Below, piece after piece: positions 31,950-43,575 of a stretch of DNA of 64,000 nt; position 1 is the first letter of the stretch, and every line of letters begins with the position of its first letter. The stretch is from Stomorhina lunata. Taxonomy: Eukaryota > Arthropoda > Insecta > Diptera > Rhiniidae. The notes below the pieces were generated by a model. It saw nothing but the letters and a program-made list of their open reading frames with translations, searched no databases and was not told where the DNA came from. The position numbers were made by a program, and so were the translations under genes. Location of the stretch: positions 35,097,952 through 35,161,951 of the forward strand of contig OW121741.1 in assembly GCA_933228675.1 (NCBI GenBank). The letters are read 5' to 3'.

Positions 31950-33345
31950 TAAATTGAAGTAAAAACGGGAGGGAAAAAGGAATGCGTTACGTCTCCTTTA
32001 CTATTTAATGAGTAACGTCACAAAAAGATCTAACAACCTACAGTGGAGCCTCTACAAAAGATAAGAAGATTGAGATTATGCCGATGACAGTAGTGGAACT
32101 TTTCTTTCAACTCCGGATGAACAATTATTACACTGAATGAAACACTTAAAGTGGACAATAAACAACCCTATCCGATTAACTCAACTGATAGAAGTGTATA
32201 ATTAAACCAACCATGACATTATATTCATTGGCATTTCAGACAATCCCCCAACAATACAAGAAGTAGAGAACGCCATTAAAAGGATTAAACGCAACAAGGC
32301 CCCGGATAATGAAAATATCTCAGCAGAGCTGCTTTTGTATGATGTTGAAGGATCAACGAGACCGTGGCTCTAACTTGTACGTAAAATATAGAGATAAGAA
32401 ACTCTGAAAACCTTCTGAAATTAAGGTATACTAGTCAAAAAAGGATGACTCCAAAGACTGCAATAACTACGGGGATATAACATTTCTTCCAATTCCAAGC
32501 AAAATACACACCGCGAAAATCAGTTGGGTTCAGAGAGAACCGTTCTTGTGTTGATCTAATCAACACAGTAGAAATAGTACTAGGGCAATGTAATAAATTC
32601 CGCATCCCCATTTACCTAGCGTTAAGTGACTTCATAAAGGCCTTTGGCAGTGTCAAAAGAAGCTATCTATGGAGAATTTCAGAAAATCATAACATGCCCA
32701 TGAAAATTCTGAACTTAATTCGTGGATTTTAAATATCGGATCCTATAAAAGGGTAAATTATCAAATCCTTTCCAAGTCACTACTGGAGTAAGGCAAGGAT
32801 CATGTGGATAAAGAAGTTATTGGATGTGTAGGTACCTTTAATTATCTTGGAAGTTTAGTATCTACAAAAGGTGGCGCTGACGAGCATATTGAATATCTTA
32901 TTAACAAGGCAACATCAGCATTCAACATTCCCCGAGCTATTGGGAAATCTCGACAAATAATAACAACAACCAAGCTACGAATATACAACTCAAATGTCAA
33001 GTCCATCCTGTATTAAGGCTGCGAAACTTGGAAACACACAAATGCAATCGATAAGCTCCTGCAAACCTTTGCAAACAAATGCTTGCGCAAAATCCCTAAT
33101 AATTGGTTGCCGAATCGCATAAGAAATGGAAATATATTAAACGGTACAAACCAAATCCCTACTTCTATAGAGGTATGTCAACGGAAATGGCGGTAGATAG
33201 GCCACACAGTTCAAAGGCTAAATACTAACGTTACTCGACAAGCGCTCCGTTAGAATTCACAGGGGAGCGGCCGTCGTATTGGCACACCTGCTAGAACGTG
33301 AAGAAGGTCAATTGATGCGGAATTTCATATCTAAAGAAGGCTAGA
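31950..33345 (+). pseudogene. scrambled LINE reverse-transcriptase remnant
   Basis: Several reverse-transcriptase blocks lie out of order. A middle block is at 31960-32110: SPLLFN-like sequence, then TAT GCC GAT GAC = the YADD catalytic box at 32077-32088. An N-terminal block comes next at 32239-32370 (PPTIQEVENAIKRIKRNKAP). Then comes RENRSCVDLINTVEIV with DFIKAFGSVKRSYLW at about 32540-32690, where the usual catalytic aspartate of DFxKAFDSV is glycine. TTGVRQGSC follows near 32780, fused directly to the C-terminal VGTFNYLGSLVSTKGGADEH (32804-33016), so the YADD core is deleted there. The tail reads CETWKHTNAIDKLLQTFANK and RKWR..IGHTVQRL. Many stops are present. The tail motifs suggest an RTE-like endonuclease/RT element, but the clade is uncertain. 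Two nested insertions would explain the order. Confidence 0.75.
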
Positions 33346-34676
33346 ATTGTCTAAAATAAAAATGTTTTTCCTGACAGAGGCTCACCTATTATTTTCGCTT
33401 TTTAGCTTTTTGTCTATGATGTTGAGCCTAAAGTTCAAGTTCTTCTCCAAGGTACTTGACACAGTTCGCGAAAGTGATTTCAGTGCAGTCAAAGAGATAG
33501 GTTCCACTGGTGATAAAGATTATTATTGTTTCGCCCATTTCGCCATGATGAGAATGTCGCTCTGAAGAATGTCTCTGAGAGTACTCAGCATCTTGCAGCT
33601 GACAGTTATTGGAACAATACCTGTGTTTCTCTATTAAAAAAAATTTTGTCAAGTGAAACGGCCATACTTTTGCGTCCTTTGTAAAAGGCCTTAGAACATC
33701 ATTTGTAAAAGGATCATACTTAAGCTTCCTATCACTAAAGTCTATTCCAAGATTTTATAGAACATTAGCTATCGCATCTTTGGCAATGTATTTGGAAGCC
33801 CCTTTGACATCTTGAAAAGCTTCCCTCATTTACTCGATTAAGCCCAACGCGACATCTAAAGCAGTTCAATCTGTATCTTAAATGTCTTCCAAAGATACGA
33901 TTAACCAAACTAATGAAAAACTAATTCCTAAGTAATGACTTCTATATTTAAAGTTTCGATCGTAATAAATTCATACATATTTCCTTACCTTTAAAGTTAT
34001 GTGCCCCTTAATTGTCATTTTTAAAGTTTTTACCAAATCATTAGATGGACTTACCTGAAAGTAAAGAAAGAAAGATAAATATAAGATAAATCAATTTAAA
34101 ACTTTAAATAAATCATTAATGTATGAAAATTGACAAAGCTTGGAAGTTCGATTACATTCGTGGTCATACATCCCGTAAGTGGTATGACCAATTGTGTTCG
34201 AATCATCAAGACTCCCCTGCCAGTCTAATATCATTAGAAATTTAATACTGGGGCAAATCAATGCTTTTGTTGTATGAACCCGATAAACCTAAATTTTTGC
34301 CAGCACAGAAGCACCGAAGCACCGCCTTTCGGCTCTACTTTAAAAGTTATTTAATATTTTCGATACTCCTCTAACGGTTCTAGAGTGTGGATTTGTAGAT
34401 GAGCGTTTCGATTCAATTCCTAGCAGAAGTAGGCTAGATAAATGAAGGTAATTCTTAAAAACTAGATCACAAAATATAGATAAATTATATTTTAACTTTT
34501 GCTACCTTCTTAGTTTTTCCTATATATACATAATTCGCATTTATTTCATGACTTAATAATAGTTATTTACAAACATAATTCTCATTAAGTTCAGTTGCAA
34601 ATGGACATCTATAATTAAGAATTTTAGATTTTAAGATTTGATTGTTAGTTCATAACAAATGAAGATTCAATAAATA
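33346..34676. other. spacer; diverged 341-bp repeat fragment at 34530-34620
   Basis: Short opposing frames at 33347-33652 have no recognised domain. Near 34530, CATAATTCGCATTTATTTCATG and CATAATTCTCATTAAGTTCA resemble the 341-bp tandem repeat at 35498-39395. Nothing else was identified. Confidence 0.4.
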
Positions 34677-35483
34677 AACAAGTAAGAAAGCGCTATAGTC
34701 GGTCTAGCCCGACCATACGATACCCTTCACCACTAAGGTCAAAAGTGTTATTTTTCCTGTATAAAGACAAATATTTGCTAAATTTTGTCATCATACAGAC
34801 ATTTTCTTAAAACTTATATATTTAAGCTGTTTCCATCATTTGGACTTATATGAGAGCTAGGGTCAAATGTGGACCGATTATTTCGAAATTTGGTAAATTG
34901 ATTACAGTTGTTACAAAAATTATGTATGCAAAAAATAAACTCAAAATTTTTATTATCTTTAGATTTACGAGCGTTTTAGTGATTTTTTGTCTCATTTAGT
35001 GCGTTTTTGAAGAAGAGTTTGTATGGGAGATATAGTCAAATGTGGACCGATTTCAACGAAATTTGGTACAGTGATTTAAGTTTACATAAGCAGTATCTGT
35101 TTTAAATTTCATGAACAAATATTGATATTTGTGGCCAACATAGCAGTTCCGGGAAGTGGGACCTATGGGAGGTACCATAAATAATGGACCGATTTTGACC
35201 AATTTCAATAGCCATGGTCCCCTTATCAAAAAAATTATCTGTGCCAAATTTCATCAAATTATCTTTAGAATTGCGACCTGTAGTTTGATTACAAGGTTTA
35301 CATGGGGGTCCAGCCAGCCAGACGGACGGACGGACGGACGGACATCGCTAAATCGACTCAGAAAGTGATTCTAAGTCTATTGGTATACTAAAAGGTGGGT
35401 CTAAGACAAATATTTCTATGCGTTACAAACATCAGCACAAATTTATAATACCCTTTCCACCTATGGTGGTGAAGGGTATAAAA
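34677..35483 (+). repeat. dispersed repeat with GACGGAC tail, fullest copy
   Basis: Starts ACAAGTAAGAAAGCGCTATAG, then a small hairpin (GTCGGTCTAGCCCGAC) and GATACCCTTCACC. It includes GGTCAAATGTGGACCGATT words twice, AATTTCATCAAATTATC, GGGGGTCCAGCCAGCCAGAC and (GGAC)n at about 35325-35342. It closes with CTATGGTGGTGAAGGGTATA. No protein frame. Relatives lie at 51296-51915 (inverted) and 57205-57750. Confidence 0.85.
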
Positions 35484-35929
35484 ACATGAAAAAAAGAGTC
35501 CATTTTCGTTCAAGCTTAAGAATTATTGTTTGCATCAGTGAGAAAGGCAGAACCCATTAACAAGTTGTTTATAGTGGTTTGAATTTTACTATACACACAT
35601 AATTCGCATTTAGTTCATATTTGAATAATGGTAATTTATACACATAATTCTCATTTAGTCCATTTTTGTTCAAGCATTAGAACTAAAGTTTAGAACAGTC
35701 AGAAATGGAGAAGTTAATAACGAGTTCTTAATAATAGTATGGTAGTTATTCGATACGACATTTTTTATAAGAAGATCGAGCGCTGAAGTATTTATCTCCT
35801 GGTGGTGGATCTGACAATACGCTGTAGTTTGCTACCAAAAGCCGTGGAATTTGATTAAGAATTATAGTTAGCATCAGTGAGAAAGGCAGAACCCATTAAC
35901 AAGTTTTTTATAGAAGTTTAAATTTTACT

Positions 35930-35937
35930 ATACACAC
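35930..35937. repeat. 8-bp target site duplication of the hAT element (left)
   Basis: ATACACAC, repeated exactly at 38234-38241. It matches the uninterrupted repeat context CTATACACACATAATTCG. Confidence 0.95.
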
Positions 35938-35950
35938 TAGTGATGGGATA

Positions 35951-36033
35951 CTATCGATGGTATTATCGATATTATCGATGGTTCACCAACTATCGGAAAT
36001 ATCGATAGCTAAATAAACTATCGATTGCGATAG
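35951..36033. promoter_or_regulatory. left subterminal ATCGAT cluster (DRE-like sites)
   Basis: Five ATCGAT motifs within about 80 bp, two of them full TATCGATA, plus partial CTATCGGA and GCGATAG. They lie between the TIR and the start codon. Likely transposase-binding subterminal repeats, and possibly part of the promoter. Confidence 0.7.
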
Positions 36034-36182
36034 TTAAAAAAAATAATTGCTCGACAACACTTTTTCTTTTCAATGTATGGCAACCTTTTTTAGCTGCTTA
36101 ATTCGGGACTTCCCAAATAAAATCAACTCTTAATTAAATTATGAATATAAATTTTGTTTGCGGCCCTTATATAAAGTGAAAA

Positions 36183-37976
36183 ATGACAACAATATCTTCA
36201 AAATCTAAGGTCTGGAGTTTTTTTACAAGAAGTGCTGATGGAAAACCAATTGCAAAATGCAATATTTGTAAAAAAGAATACAAGACATCTGGAAATACTT
36301 CTAATCTTATGGATCATATGCAAAGAAAACACAAGTCCGAGTGGGATAGAGAAGTTCCACAATCTTCAACGTCAGGTCAAAAACAATTGGAAACATATTT
36401 CATAGCGGAAGAAACGTCTTACGACATAAATAGCTCCAGACAGAAATTACTTTTGCGAAAACTAACATCATTCATTGCAAGGGACTTCCAGCCTTTTAGT
36501 GTTGTAGAAGATGCTGGATTTAAGGAATTTGTGAATGCATTGGACAGCAAATTTATAATTCCATCTCGTAGACAAATAAATGATGTTCTTTTGCCAAATT
36601 TGTATGAAGATGCCAAAAAGAAGTTAATAAATATATTGAAAAATGTAGACGAATGTGCGTTAACTACAGATACGTGGACATCATCTAACACAGAAGGATA
36701 TATTACTGTAACATGTCATTTTAGAAATTACTACACTGATAAACTTGAAGCTGCAGTTATTTCCACAGAAAAGATTGAGGGTAGGCACACTGCTGAAAAT
36801 TTGAAAAATACACTAAACGAGATTATTACAAGATGGGATTTACAAAACAAAGTATCCATTATTGTCACAGACAATGCTGCAAATATTGTTGCAGCTGTAA
36901 ATTTACTCAAAATAGACCATATGCCGTGCTTTGCCCATACAATCAATTTGGTTGTAAAAGATGCTTTGTCAACAAATAATGAGTTAAAGGCTTTGATAAA
37001 ACGTGTCAAAGATATAGTAACTTTTTTCAAATCCAGTACAATCGCAAGTGACAAATTACGAAGTTTGCAAAGTGAAAAAAACGAACCAGAATTGCGGCTT
37101 ATTCAGTCAGTAAGTACAAGATGGAATAGTGAAATGGCAATGATAAGAAGATTTTTAACACTAAGAGAGATGCTTACAATTATTATTATATCATTAAAGA
37201 ACGGACCGTCTCCTGCAATTGTTATCACATCAAATGAATCCGATATTTTATCTGAAATTGTTGATATATTGGAGCCCTTTGAAGATGTAACAACAGAAGT
37301 TTCTGGGGACCAATATGTAACTGTGTCTTTGGTTATACCATTAATTCATGGTATCTTTTTAAAACTACAAAATTTGACTGGTACAATTAAAACACTTATT
37401 GGAAAACAAGTATTAGCAGAAATACAAGAATCCATTACTAAAAGGCTATTTCCCTATGAGAAGCGAACAGCTGCTATTGTAGCTACAATTGTTGACCCTC
37501 GTTTTAAAAAAGCTTTCAGAACATCGGAAATTTTCAATAACGCACAAAAATATTTAATTAATGAAATCGAGCATGAAATCGATCGTTCTGTTTCGGAGTC
37601 AGATTTCGGAGATTTACAAAATGAGACACTAGAAGTGCAAAAACGTTGTCGAAGTAGCCGTTTGCTTTCTTTTGTACAAAACCAACAAGCGCCTAAAACT
37701 TCCACTGATGTTTCTACAATTGTACGGCAATACATTGAGATGCCGATAAAAAACCGGTCTCGTAACCCAATTTCTTTTTGGGTTGAAAATAAAACTATTT
37801 TTAAATCTTTGTCAAATGTTGCACTAAAATACCTCATTGTTCCTGCCACTTCCGTACCTTCCGAAAGAAGTTTTTCAGCTGCCGGTGAAATACTCAACGA
37901 TAGACGCAGTCGTCTTAAGCCCAATAAAGTTGATATGCTTGTGTTCCTCCAAAAAAATCAATTCCTTCTTGATTAG
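36183..37976 (+). CDS. hAT transposase, BED zinc finger type
   Basis: A 597-residue DNA transposase that would cut and paste the surrounding element in the nucleus. The N-terminal BED finger is at residues 11-50: aromatic W11, C26 and C29 in CNICKKEY, H45 and H50 in LMDHMQRKH. The RNase H-like core has D163 (TTDTWTSSNTEGY), D230 (SIIVTDNAANIV) and a CFAHTINLVVKDA box. W314 in VSTRWNSEM corresponds to the tryptophan that stacks on the flipped base in Hermes. The C-terminal hATC dimerisation region carries VPATSVPSERSFSAAGEIL with E561, completing a DDE set close to the Hermes spacing. The ATG at 36183 is in an AAA-ATG context just after the subterminal repeats. An AATAAA lies near 38094. The frame is uninterrupted and full length for the family. 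Overlapping minus-strand frames are shadows. The subfamily was not settled. Confidence 0.95.
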   Translation: MTTISSKSKVWSFFTRSADGKPIAKCNICKKEYKTSGNTSNLMDHMQRKHKSEWDREVPQSSTSGQKQLETYFIAEETSYDINSSRQKLLLRKLTSFIARDFQPFSVVEDAGFKEFVNALDSKFIIPSRRQINDVLLPNLYEDAKKKLINILKNVDECALTTDTWTSSNTEGYITVTCHFRNYYTDKLEAAVISTEKIEGRHTAENLKNTLNEIITRWDLQNKVSIIVTDNAANIVAAVNLLKIDHMPCFAHTINLVVKDALSTNNELKALIKRVKDIVTFFKSSTIASDKLRSLQSEKNEPELRLIQSVSTRWNSEMAMIRRFLTLREMLTIIIISLKNGPSPAIVITSNESDILSEIVDILEPFEDVTTEVSGDQYVTVSLVIPLIHGIFLKLQNLTGTIKTLIGKQVLAEIQESITKRLFPYEKRTAAIVATIVDPRFKKAFRTSEIFNNAQKYLINEIEHEIDRSVSESDFGDLQNETLEVQKRCRSSRLLSFVQNQQAPKTSTDVSTIVRQYIEMPIKNRSRNPISFWVENKTIFKSLSNVALKYLIVPATSVPSERSFSAAGEILNDRRSRLKPNKVDMLVFLQKNQFLLD

Positions 37977-38149
37977 GACTTTTTTTGTATGGGATTTCCT
38001 ATTTAATTTTATTATTTATTTTTTTATTTATACATGAATACACATCTTAAGTTATTTAATGAATTGTCAAACGTTTAGTCAATGTATATTTCATAATAAA
38101 ATCGTAATTCAGCTCCTATGATAAACTTTTTGTTTACTTTTGATTTAAG

Positions 38150-38220
38150 CCGATAGTATCGATAGTATCGATATTTTTTTTAGACTATCGATTAATATCG
38201 ATGGCGTAGACTATCGATAG
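38150..38220. promoter_or_regulatory. right subterminal ATCGAT cluster (DRE-like sites)
   Basis: Five ATCGAT motifs, three of them full TATCGATA, directly inside the right TIR. They mirror the five on the left. Confidence 0.7.
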
Positions 38221-38233
38221 TTTCCCATCACTA

Positions 38234-38241
38234 ATACACAC
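38234..38241. repeat. 8-bp target site duplication of the hAT element (right)
   Basis: ATACACAC, matching 35930-35937. Confidence 0.95.
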
Positions 38242-39395
38242 GTAATTCGCATTTAGTTCATGTTTGAATAATAGTTATTTATACACATAATTCTCATTTG
38301 GTCCATTTTTGTTCAAGCATTAGAATTAAAAATCAAAACAGTCAGAAATGGAGAAGTTTATAACGAGTTCTTAATAACAGTATGGTAGTTATTCGATACG
38401 ATATTTTTTGTATAAGAAGATCGAGCGCTGAAGTATTTATCTCCGGGTGGTGGATCTGACAATACCCTGTAGTTTGCCACCAAAAGCCGTGGAATTTGAT
38501 TAAGAATTATAGCTTGCATCAGTGAGAAAGGCAGAACCTATTAACAAGTTGTTTATAGTAGTTTGAATTTTACTATACACACATAATTCGCATTTAGTTC
38601 ATGTTTGAAAAATAGTAATTTATAAACATAATTCACATTTAGTCCATTTATGTTCAAGCATTAGAATTAAAGTTTAAAAGAGTCAGAAAGGGAGAAGTTT
38701 ATAACGAGTTTTTAATAATAGTATGGTAGTTATTCGATACGATATTTTTTGTGTAAGAAGTTCGAGCGCTGAAGTATTTATCTTCGGGTGGTGGATCTGA
38801 CAATACCCTGTAGTTTGCTACCAAAAGCCGTGGAATTTGATTAAGAATTATAGTTTGCATCAGTGAGAAAGGCAGAACCCATTAACAAGTTGTTTATAGT
38901 AGTTTGAATTTTACTATGCACACATAATTCGCATTTAGTTCATGTTTGAAAAATAGTAATTTATAAACATAATTTACATTTAGTCCATTTATGTTCAAGC
39001 ATTAGAATTAAAGTTTAAAAGAGTCAGAAAGGGAGAAGTTTATAACGAGTTTTTAATAATAGTATGGTAGTTATTCGATACGATATTTTTTGTGTAAGAA
39101 GTTCGAGCGAGTTTAAATTTTACTAGACACACATAATTCGCATTTAGTTCATGTTTGAATAATAGTTATTTAAACACATAATTCTCATTTAGTCCATTTT
39201 TGTTCACGCATTAGAATTAAAGTTCAAAACGGTCAGAAATGGTGAAATTAATAACGAGTTCTTAATAATAGTATGGTAGTTATTCGATACGATATTTTTT
39301 GTATAAGAAGATCGAGCACTGAAGTATTTATCTCCTGATGGTGGATCTGAATATACCCTGTAGTTTGCTACCAAAAGCCGTGGAATTTGATTAGT

Positions 39396-41535
39396 TGCAT
39401 TGAATAGGGATAACTTGAAGTTAATTGATTTATAACAAAAGTTTGTGTATAATCGAATCTTTATCCCATTTCAAAGAATCTGACTAAATATTGCCTACAG
39501 GTAGTTCGAATTGATACTCGGATTGTACAAACTTATATTAAAGGAAGCATATCTTGTTTCCTTGAGGCCCTATGATCCATCCTGACTCCTGGTGGATAAC
39601 ATACAAAAATCAAAATTACATTATAACTCAAGTACTACAGACAAAAGGGATGTAAATGGGATGCAGTTGTTGCCTGGGTTTCCTGCTAACAGGTAATAAC
39701 CGTATTCAATTCCTACTCACACCTCCTAGTGGTACATCCTGGAAACCTGAGCAACCTAGTTGAAGATGCGGTAAATAACCCGAGTGGGATTCTAGGTCAG
39801 GGCCAACGTGAGAGGGAGTTATCTTGGAGCCATTCCGACGTATTTGGTCTAAGGGTCTAAGATAATTGTACTTTGTAAAGTACGGAACTGTAGCGTCTGT
39901 TCAACATGTTAGTTGCGGCTACAAGCGGGTGTCTGTCTCGGATCGAGCGACTCGCTTTACATACGTGGCTCTTGTCTTTGGACTCATCATCCATCGACTT
40001 AGCACTTACGATGTTTTAAGCATGGAAAGAAACAACATAACAGAATATACTACTCCAAGGGGTGATCATGCGAGAAATCCCCCTGCTACGGCAGCTGGCA
40101 CAAGGATTTTGGAGGTGCCTAATCTATGCAAGAACATCATGATGAATGAAACCATGAGGCCCTATGCTCCACTGGGAGTCAAGGATAACAGAAGAAGACT
40201 ACAGACAAAAAAATGCATATCGAATTGATCAGTTTAAAAGGTCGTTTTCAAATCAAAGGTCGGCAGGGAGTATGAGAAAATTAACTTTGATTCAAGTACA
40301 AAGTACGATTAGATTTAATTTGAAATTGAGGTTATAAGTAGCCTTATTGAGCGCACCTTCATAAGTAGGTAAGAAATAATATAATAAGGGAAGAATGCTA
40401 GAAGCAGAATATTTAAGACTTATGTTTCAATTTAAAGATTTCACAAAAAATAAGACGCTCAACCTTAAATACAAGTTTTTCCCCCCAAAAAAAATCTTTA
40501 AATTCCATAGTAAAACTTTTTCTTTTCCAATTATTCATGCAACACAAAAAATATTTACATAACAGCAATTTGCAACAATTTGACACAATACACAGACATA
40601 AGCATGTTACCAGCTTAAATGACATATATTATGAATCACCTCGATATTAGAATACATATAGTCGTGGTAAAAAACCAACTCAAGAAGAAAATGCATACAG
40701 AGGTATTAGAAGAAAATATATACATTTGGAAAAACATTAAATAAATATTACTAACACCAAGAAAAAAAGAAAATCATAGGATGACACTCCTTTTCAAAGC
40801 AAATATATATGAGTGTATGCATATGTGTGTGAGTGTGTGTGTACTCATATAAGTGATGAAATGTTAACGTTGCAAAGATTGAAGATTGACACGCAAATGT
40901 AAGAAAATGGAAATAACTATGAAGGAATTGTAAAAATGTGTCACCTAGAATGAAGGAGAAAGCTTTAACTGAGAAAAAAAAAGTGAAAAACAAGAAAGGA
41001 AACAAGGGAAAAGAACGCAAATGGAAATCACTCTAGAAAGGAAAAGGAAGTAATTGGAACAGTTTTCTTGTATTATTATTATTTTTTTTTTCTAAAAAAT
41101 TTACTTAAAATGTTCAACAGTGTTAAAGGGAACGTAACGAATGTAACAACTAAATTGTCTTAATAGTATAGAGAGAACAAAATAGAATAGAATATTTTTT
41201 TACCTATACATGAGGCATCATCATATATTAGTTAGAAGATGTTAGGGGAAAAAAACTTTATGCATGTGTGTAACATTATGGGAATTTAACACACAAATTT
41301 CAGTAGAAAATGAGTCCTTCGAGCTGATGCTTTTTCCACATCTTTGCCCTAAAGATAACAAAATGCATTATGCCAATAGAAATATTTTTAATGTTTTCCT
41401 TCGTCGTGTCGAAGTCGTTGTCATTATTTGACAAAATGTTTAATGCATTTGTGTCACTTTGCTTTTATGCATGCCAGAGCATGCAGATGATGTTGTTCAG
41501 TAGGGAGGTAACTTTTAGAGTCACTAACTGATCCT
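39396..41535. other. spacer without recognisable gene
   Basis: The stretch 39580-40230 is less AT-rich and holds a 120-codon plus-strand frame (39866-40228) with no domain I recognise; it may be decayed retroelement sequence. A (GT)n-like stretch with flanking TATATGAGT / ACTCATATA lies at about 40804-40850. The remainder is AT-rich without features. Confidence 0.4.
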
Positions 41536-41539
41536 ATCT

Positions 41540-42490
41540 TCAAAGGAAATTTTTCTAAAAAATTTCCTGTCTTTTTAGGAAATTTTTCAAAAATTTCCTA
41601 TTTTTTATAGGAAATTTTTCAAAAATTTCCTATTTTTTATAGAAAATTTTTCAAAAATTTCCTATTTTTTATAGGAAATTTTTCAAAAATTTCCTATTTT
41701 TTATAGGAAATTTTTCAAAAATTTCCTATTTTTTATAGGAAAATTTTCAAAAATTTCCTAAATTTTTAGGAAATTTTTCAAAAATTTCCTATATTTTTAG
41801 GAAATTTTTCAAAAATTTCCTATATTTATAGGAAATTTTTCAAAAATTTCCTATACTTATAGGAAATTTTTCAAAATTTCCTATATTTATAGGAAATTTT
41901 TCAAAAATTTCCTATATTTATAGGAAATTTTTCAAAAATTTCTTATATTTATAGGAAATTTTTCAAAAATTTCCTATATTTATAGGAAATTTTTCAAAAA
42001 TTTCCTATATTTACAGGAAATTTTTCAAAAATTTCCTATATTTATAGGAAATTTTTCAAAAATTTCCTATATTTATAGGAAATTTTTCAAAAATTTCCTA
42101 TATTTATAGGAAATTTTTGAAAAATTTCCTATATTTATAGGAAATTTTTCAAAAATTTCCTATATTTATAGGAAATTTTTCAAAAATTTCCTATATTTAT
42201 AGGAAATTTTTCAAAAATTTCCTATATTTATAGGAAATTTTTCAAAAATTTAATATATTTATAGGAAATTTTTCAAAAATTTCTTATTCTTATTGGAAAT
42301 TTTTCAAAAATTTCCGTTTTTATAATATATTTTTCAAAAATTTGCTTTTTTTATGGGAAATTTTTCAAAAATTTCCTTTTTTATGGGAAATTTTTCAAAA
42401 ATTTCCTTTTTTATAGAAAATTTTTAAAAATTGTCTATTTTTGTAAGAAATTTTTTAAAAATTTCCTATTTTTACAGGAAATTTTTCAAA
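41540..42490. repeat. 31-bp AT-rich hairpin satellite, array 3 (inverted)
   Basis: About 30 copies of AGGAAATTTTTCAAAAATTTCCTATATTTAT. Read on the minus strand this is the unit of arrays 1 and 2 with a two-base change in the loop, so the array is in the opposite orientation. Variants are arranged in blocks by loop sequence: TATTTTTTATAG (41590-41750), then ATTTTTAGG, then TATATTTATAGG (41820-42260), then degenerate copies. Confidence 0.95.
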
Positions 42491-43575
42491 AATATACCCC
42501 TAATATTCCTATCTCTTAAGTTTCTTAGTTTGCACACACAACCCTGTCAATTTGCTTTACCCAATTTAATGAACTCATTTCACCTACTTACTCATTTCAC
42601 TTGCTTGGCGTAACTTTATATCTTCATACTGTCAGTCGTCGTAGTCTGTAGCATTATCCCGCCCTGCGCTTCCCCGTCATATAACTGTTATTATTACTTA
42701 CACCTTTTAAATTTTGCATTTCCTGCTGCATTTGATATTAAGAATTATGATGCTCTGATGGCATTTGCCCGCCCTTTGCTTTTCGCCATTTATTCTTCCA
42801 TTCATTCGTTCACTCGTTTTCAGTTGCATTGAATTGTCACTAATAACGTATCGTAGTGATGATTGCACATTTCAATGGTCACATGTAACTACTTAAGGTT
42901 GTCATCATCGTTATATTTATCTGTATAAAATTTATTGAAAGTACTTTATTCTGTTTATCATTCAGTTATTGTAGAAAAAAAGTGAAACACTTTTATGAAT
43001 ATTGTTGCAATTTCAGATAAGTTGCTTTCAAAATCATTTTCAATATAAAATTATTTGTATCTGCTTGCATGTGTAAAGCAAATGGATTTATAATGTAAGT
43101 TATATCGAAAAATCTTAAAAAAGAAAATTTGATCTAATAGTATTGGCATATTCGAACTATCCATATTATGTGGCTTTATGTAAATTTGATACCCATAATA
43201 GTTGTCTTATATGTTATTTCAATCAAATTTTATAAATAAATAAAGCTTATTTGATTATGGTCCTTCGATCTGGATACATAAATTATGAAATGAGAAAAAC
43301 TTTCACAGAACTCAAATTTTGTGCATTTAAAAGTACCGAATAGTTCAAAACCTTAACTGTAATAATAATAAACATCACAACAAGTGACTCGTTTTCACGG
43401 CAGTCGTTTCTTTCGAAACTACTTCGAAATCTCGGAATTCCGACCAAGGACTGCCACTTCTGCAATAATTACAATAATATCGTAGTTACAACAACAACAA
43501 GTGACTTTAAGAAGAACTGACGACTGAGCCTCCGTACAGTCCTGACTTGGCATCCAATGACTTCTTCTTGTCCTC
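42491..43575. other. spacer without recognisable gene
   Basis: AT-rich apparently unique sequence between two arrays. No identifiable element. Confidence 0.4.

Larger units (their letters stand above)
35938..38233 (+). mobile_element. intact hAT transposon
   Basis: A 2296-bp element with ends TAGTGATGGGATACTATCGA and (inverted right end) TAGTGATGGGAAACTATCGA, a 20-bp TIR with one mismatch. It is flanked by a perfect 8-bp duplication ATACACAC. A single uninterrupted transposase fills the middle. Clusters of ATCGAT lie inside both ends (35951-36030 and 38150-38220). Everything needed for mobility seems present. Confidence 0.95.
35498..39395. repeat. 341-bp tandem repeat, interrupted by the hAT element
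   Basis: The marker ATTTAGTTCATGTTTGAA recurs at about 35608, 38251, 38592, 38933 and 39142. The spacing is 341 bp between intact neighbours and about 339 bp across the hAT insertion once its 2304 bp are removed. The copy between 38933 and 39142 carries an internal deletion. The unit contains CATAATTCGCATTTAGTTCA, GGTAGTTATTCGATACGATA, GGGTGGTGGATCTGACAATA and GTGAGAAAGGCAGAACCCAT. No coding capacity. Confidence 0.9.

Noticed and set aside
36419..37924. Minus-strand frames of 90-156 codons inside the hAT element
   Set aside because: They lie antisense to the well-supported transposase and have no domain of their own.
39866..40228. 120-codon frame as a host gene
   Set aside because: No recognisable domain, no supporting context and no splice evidence. 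Composition suggests decayed repeat.
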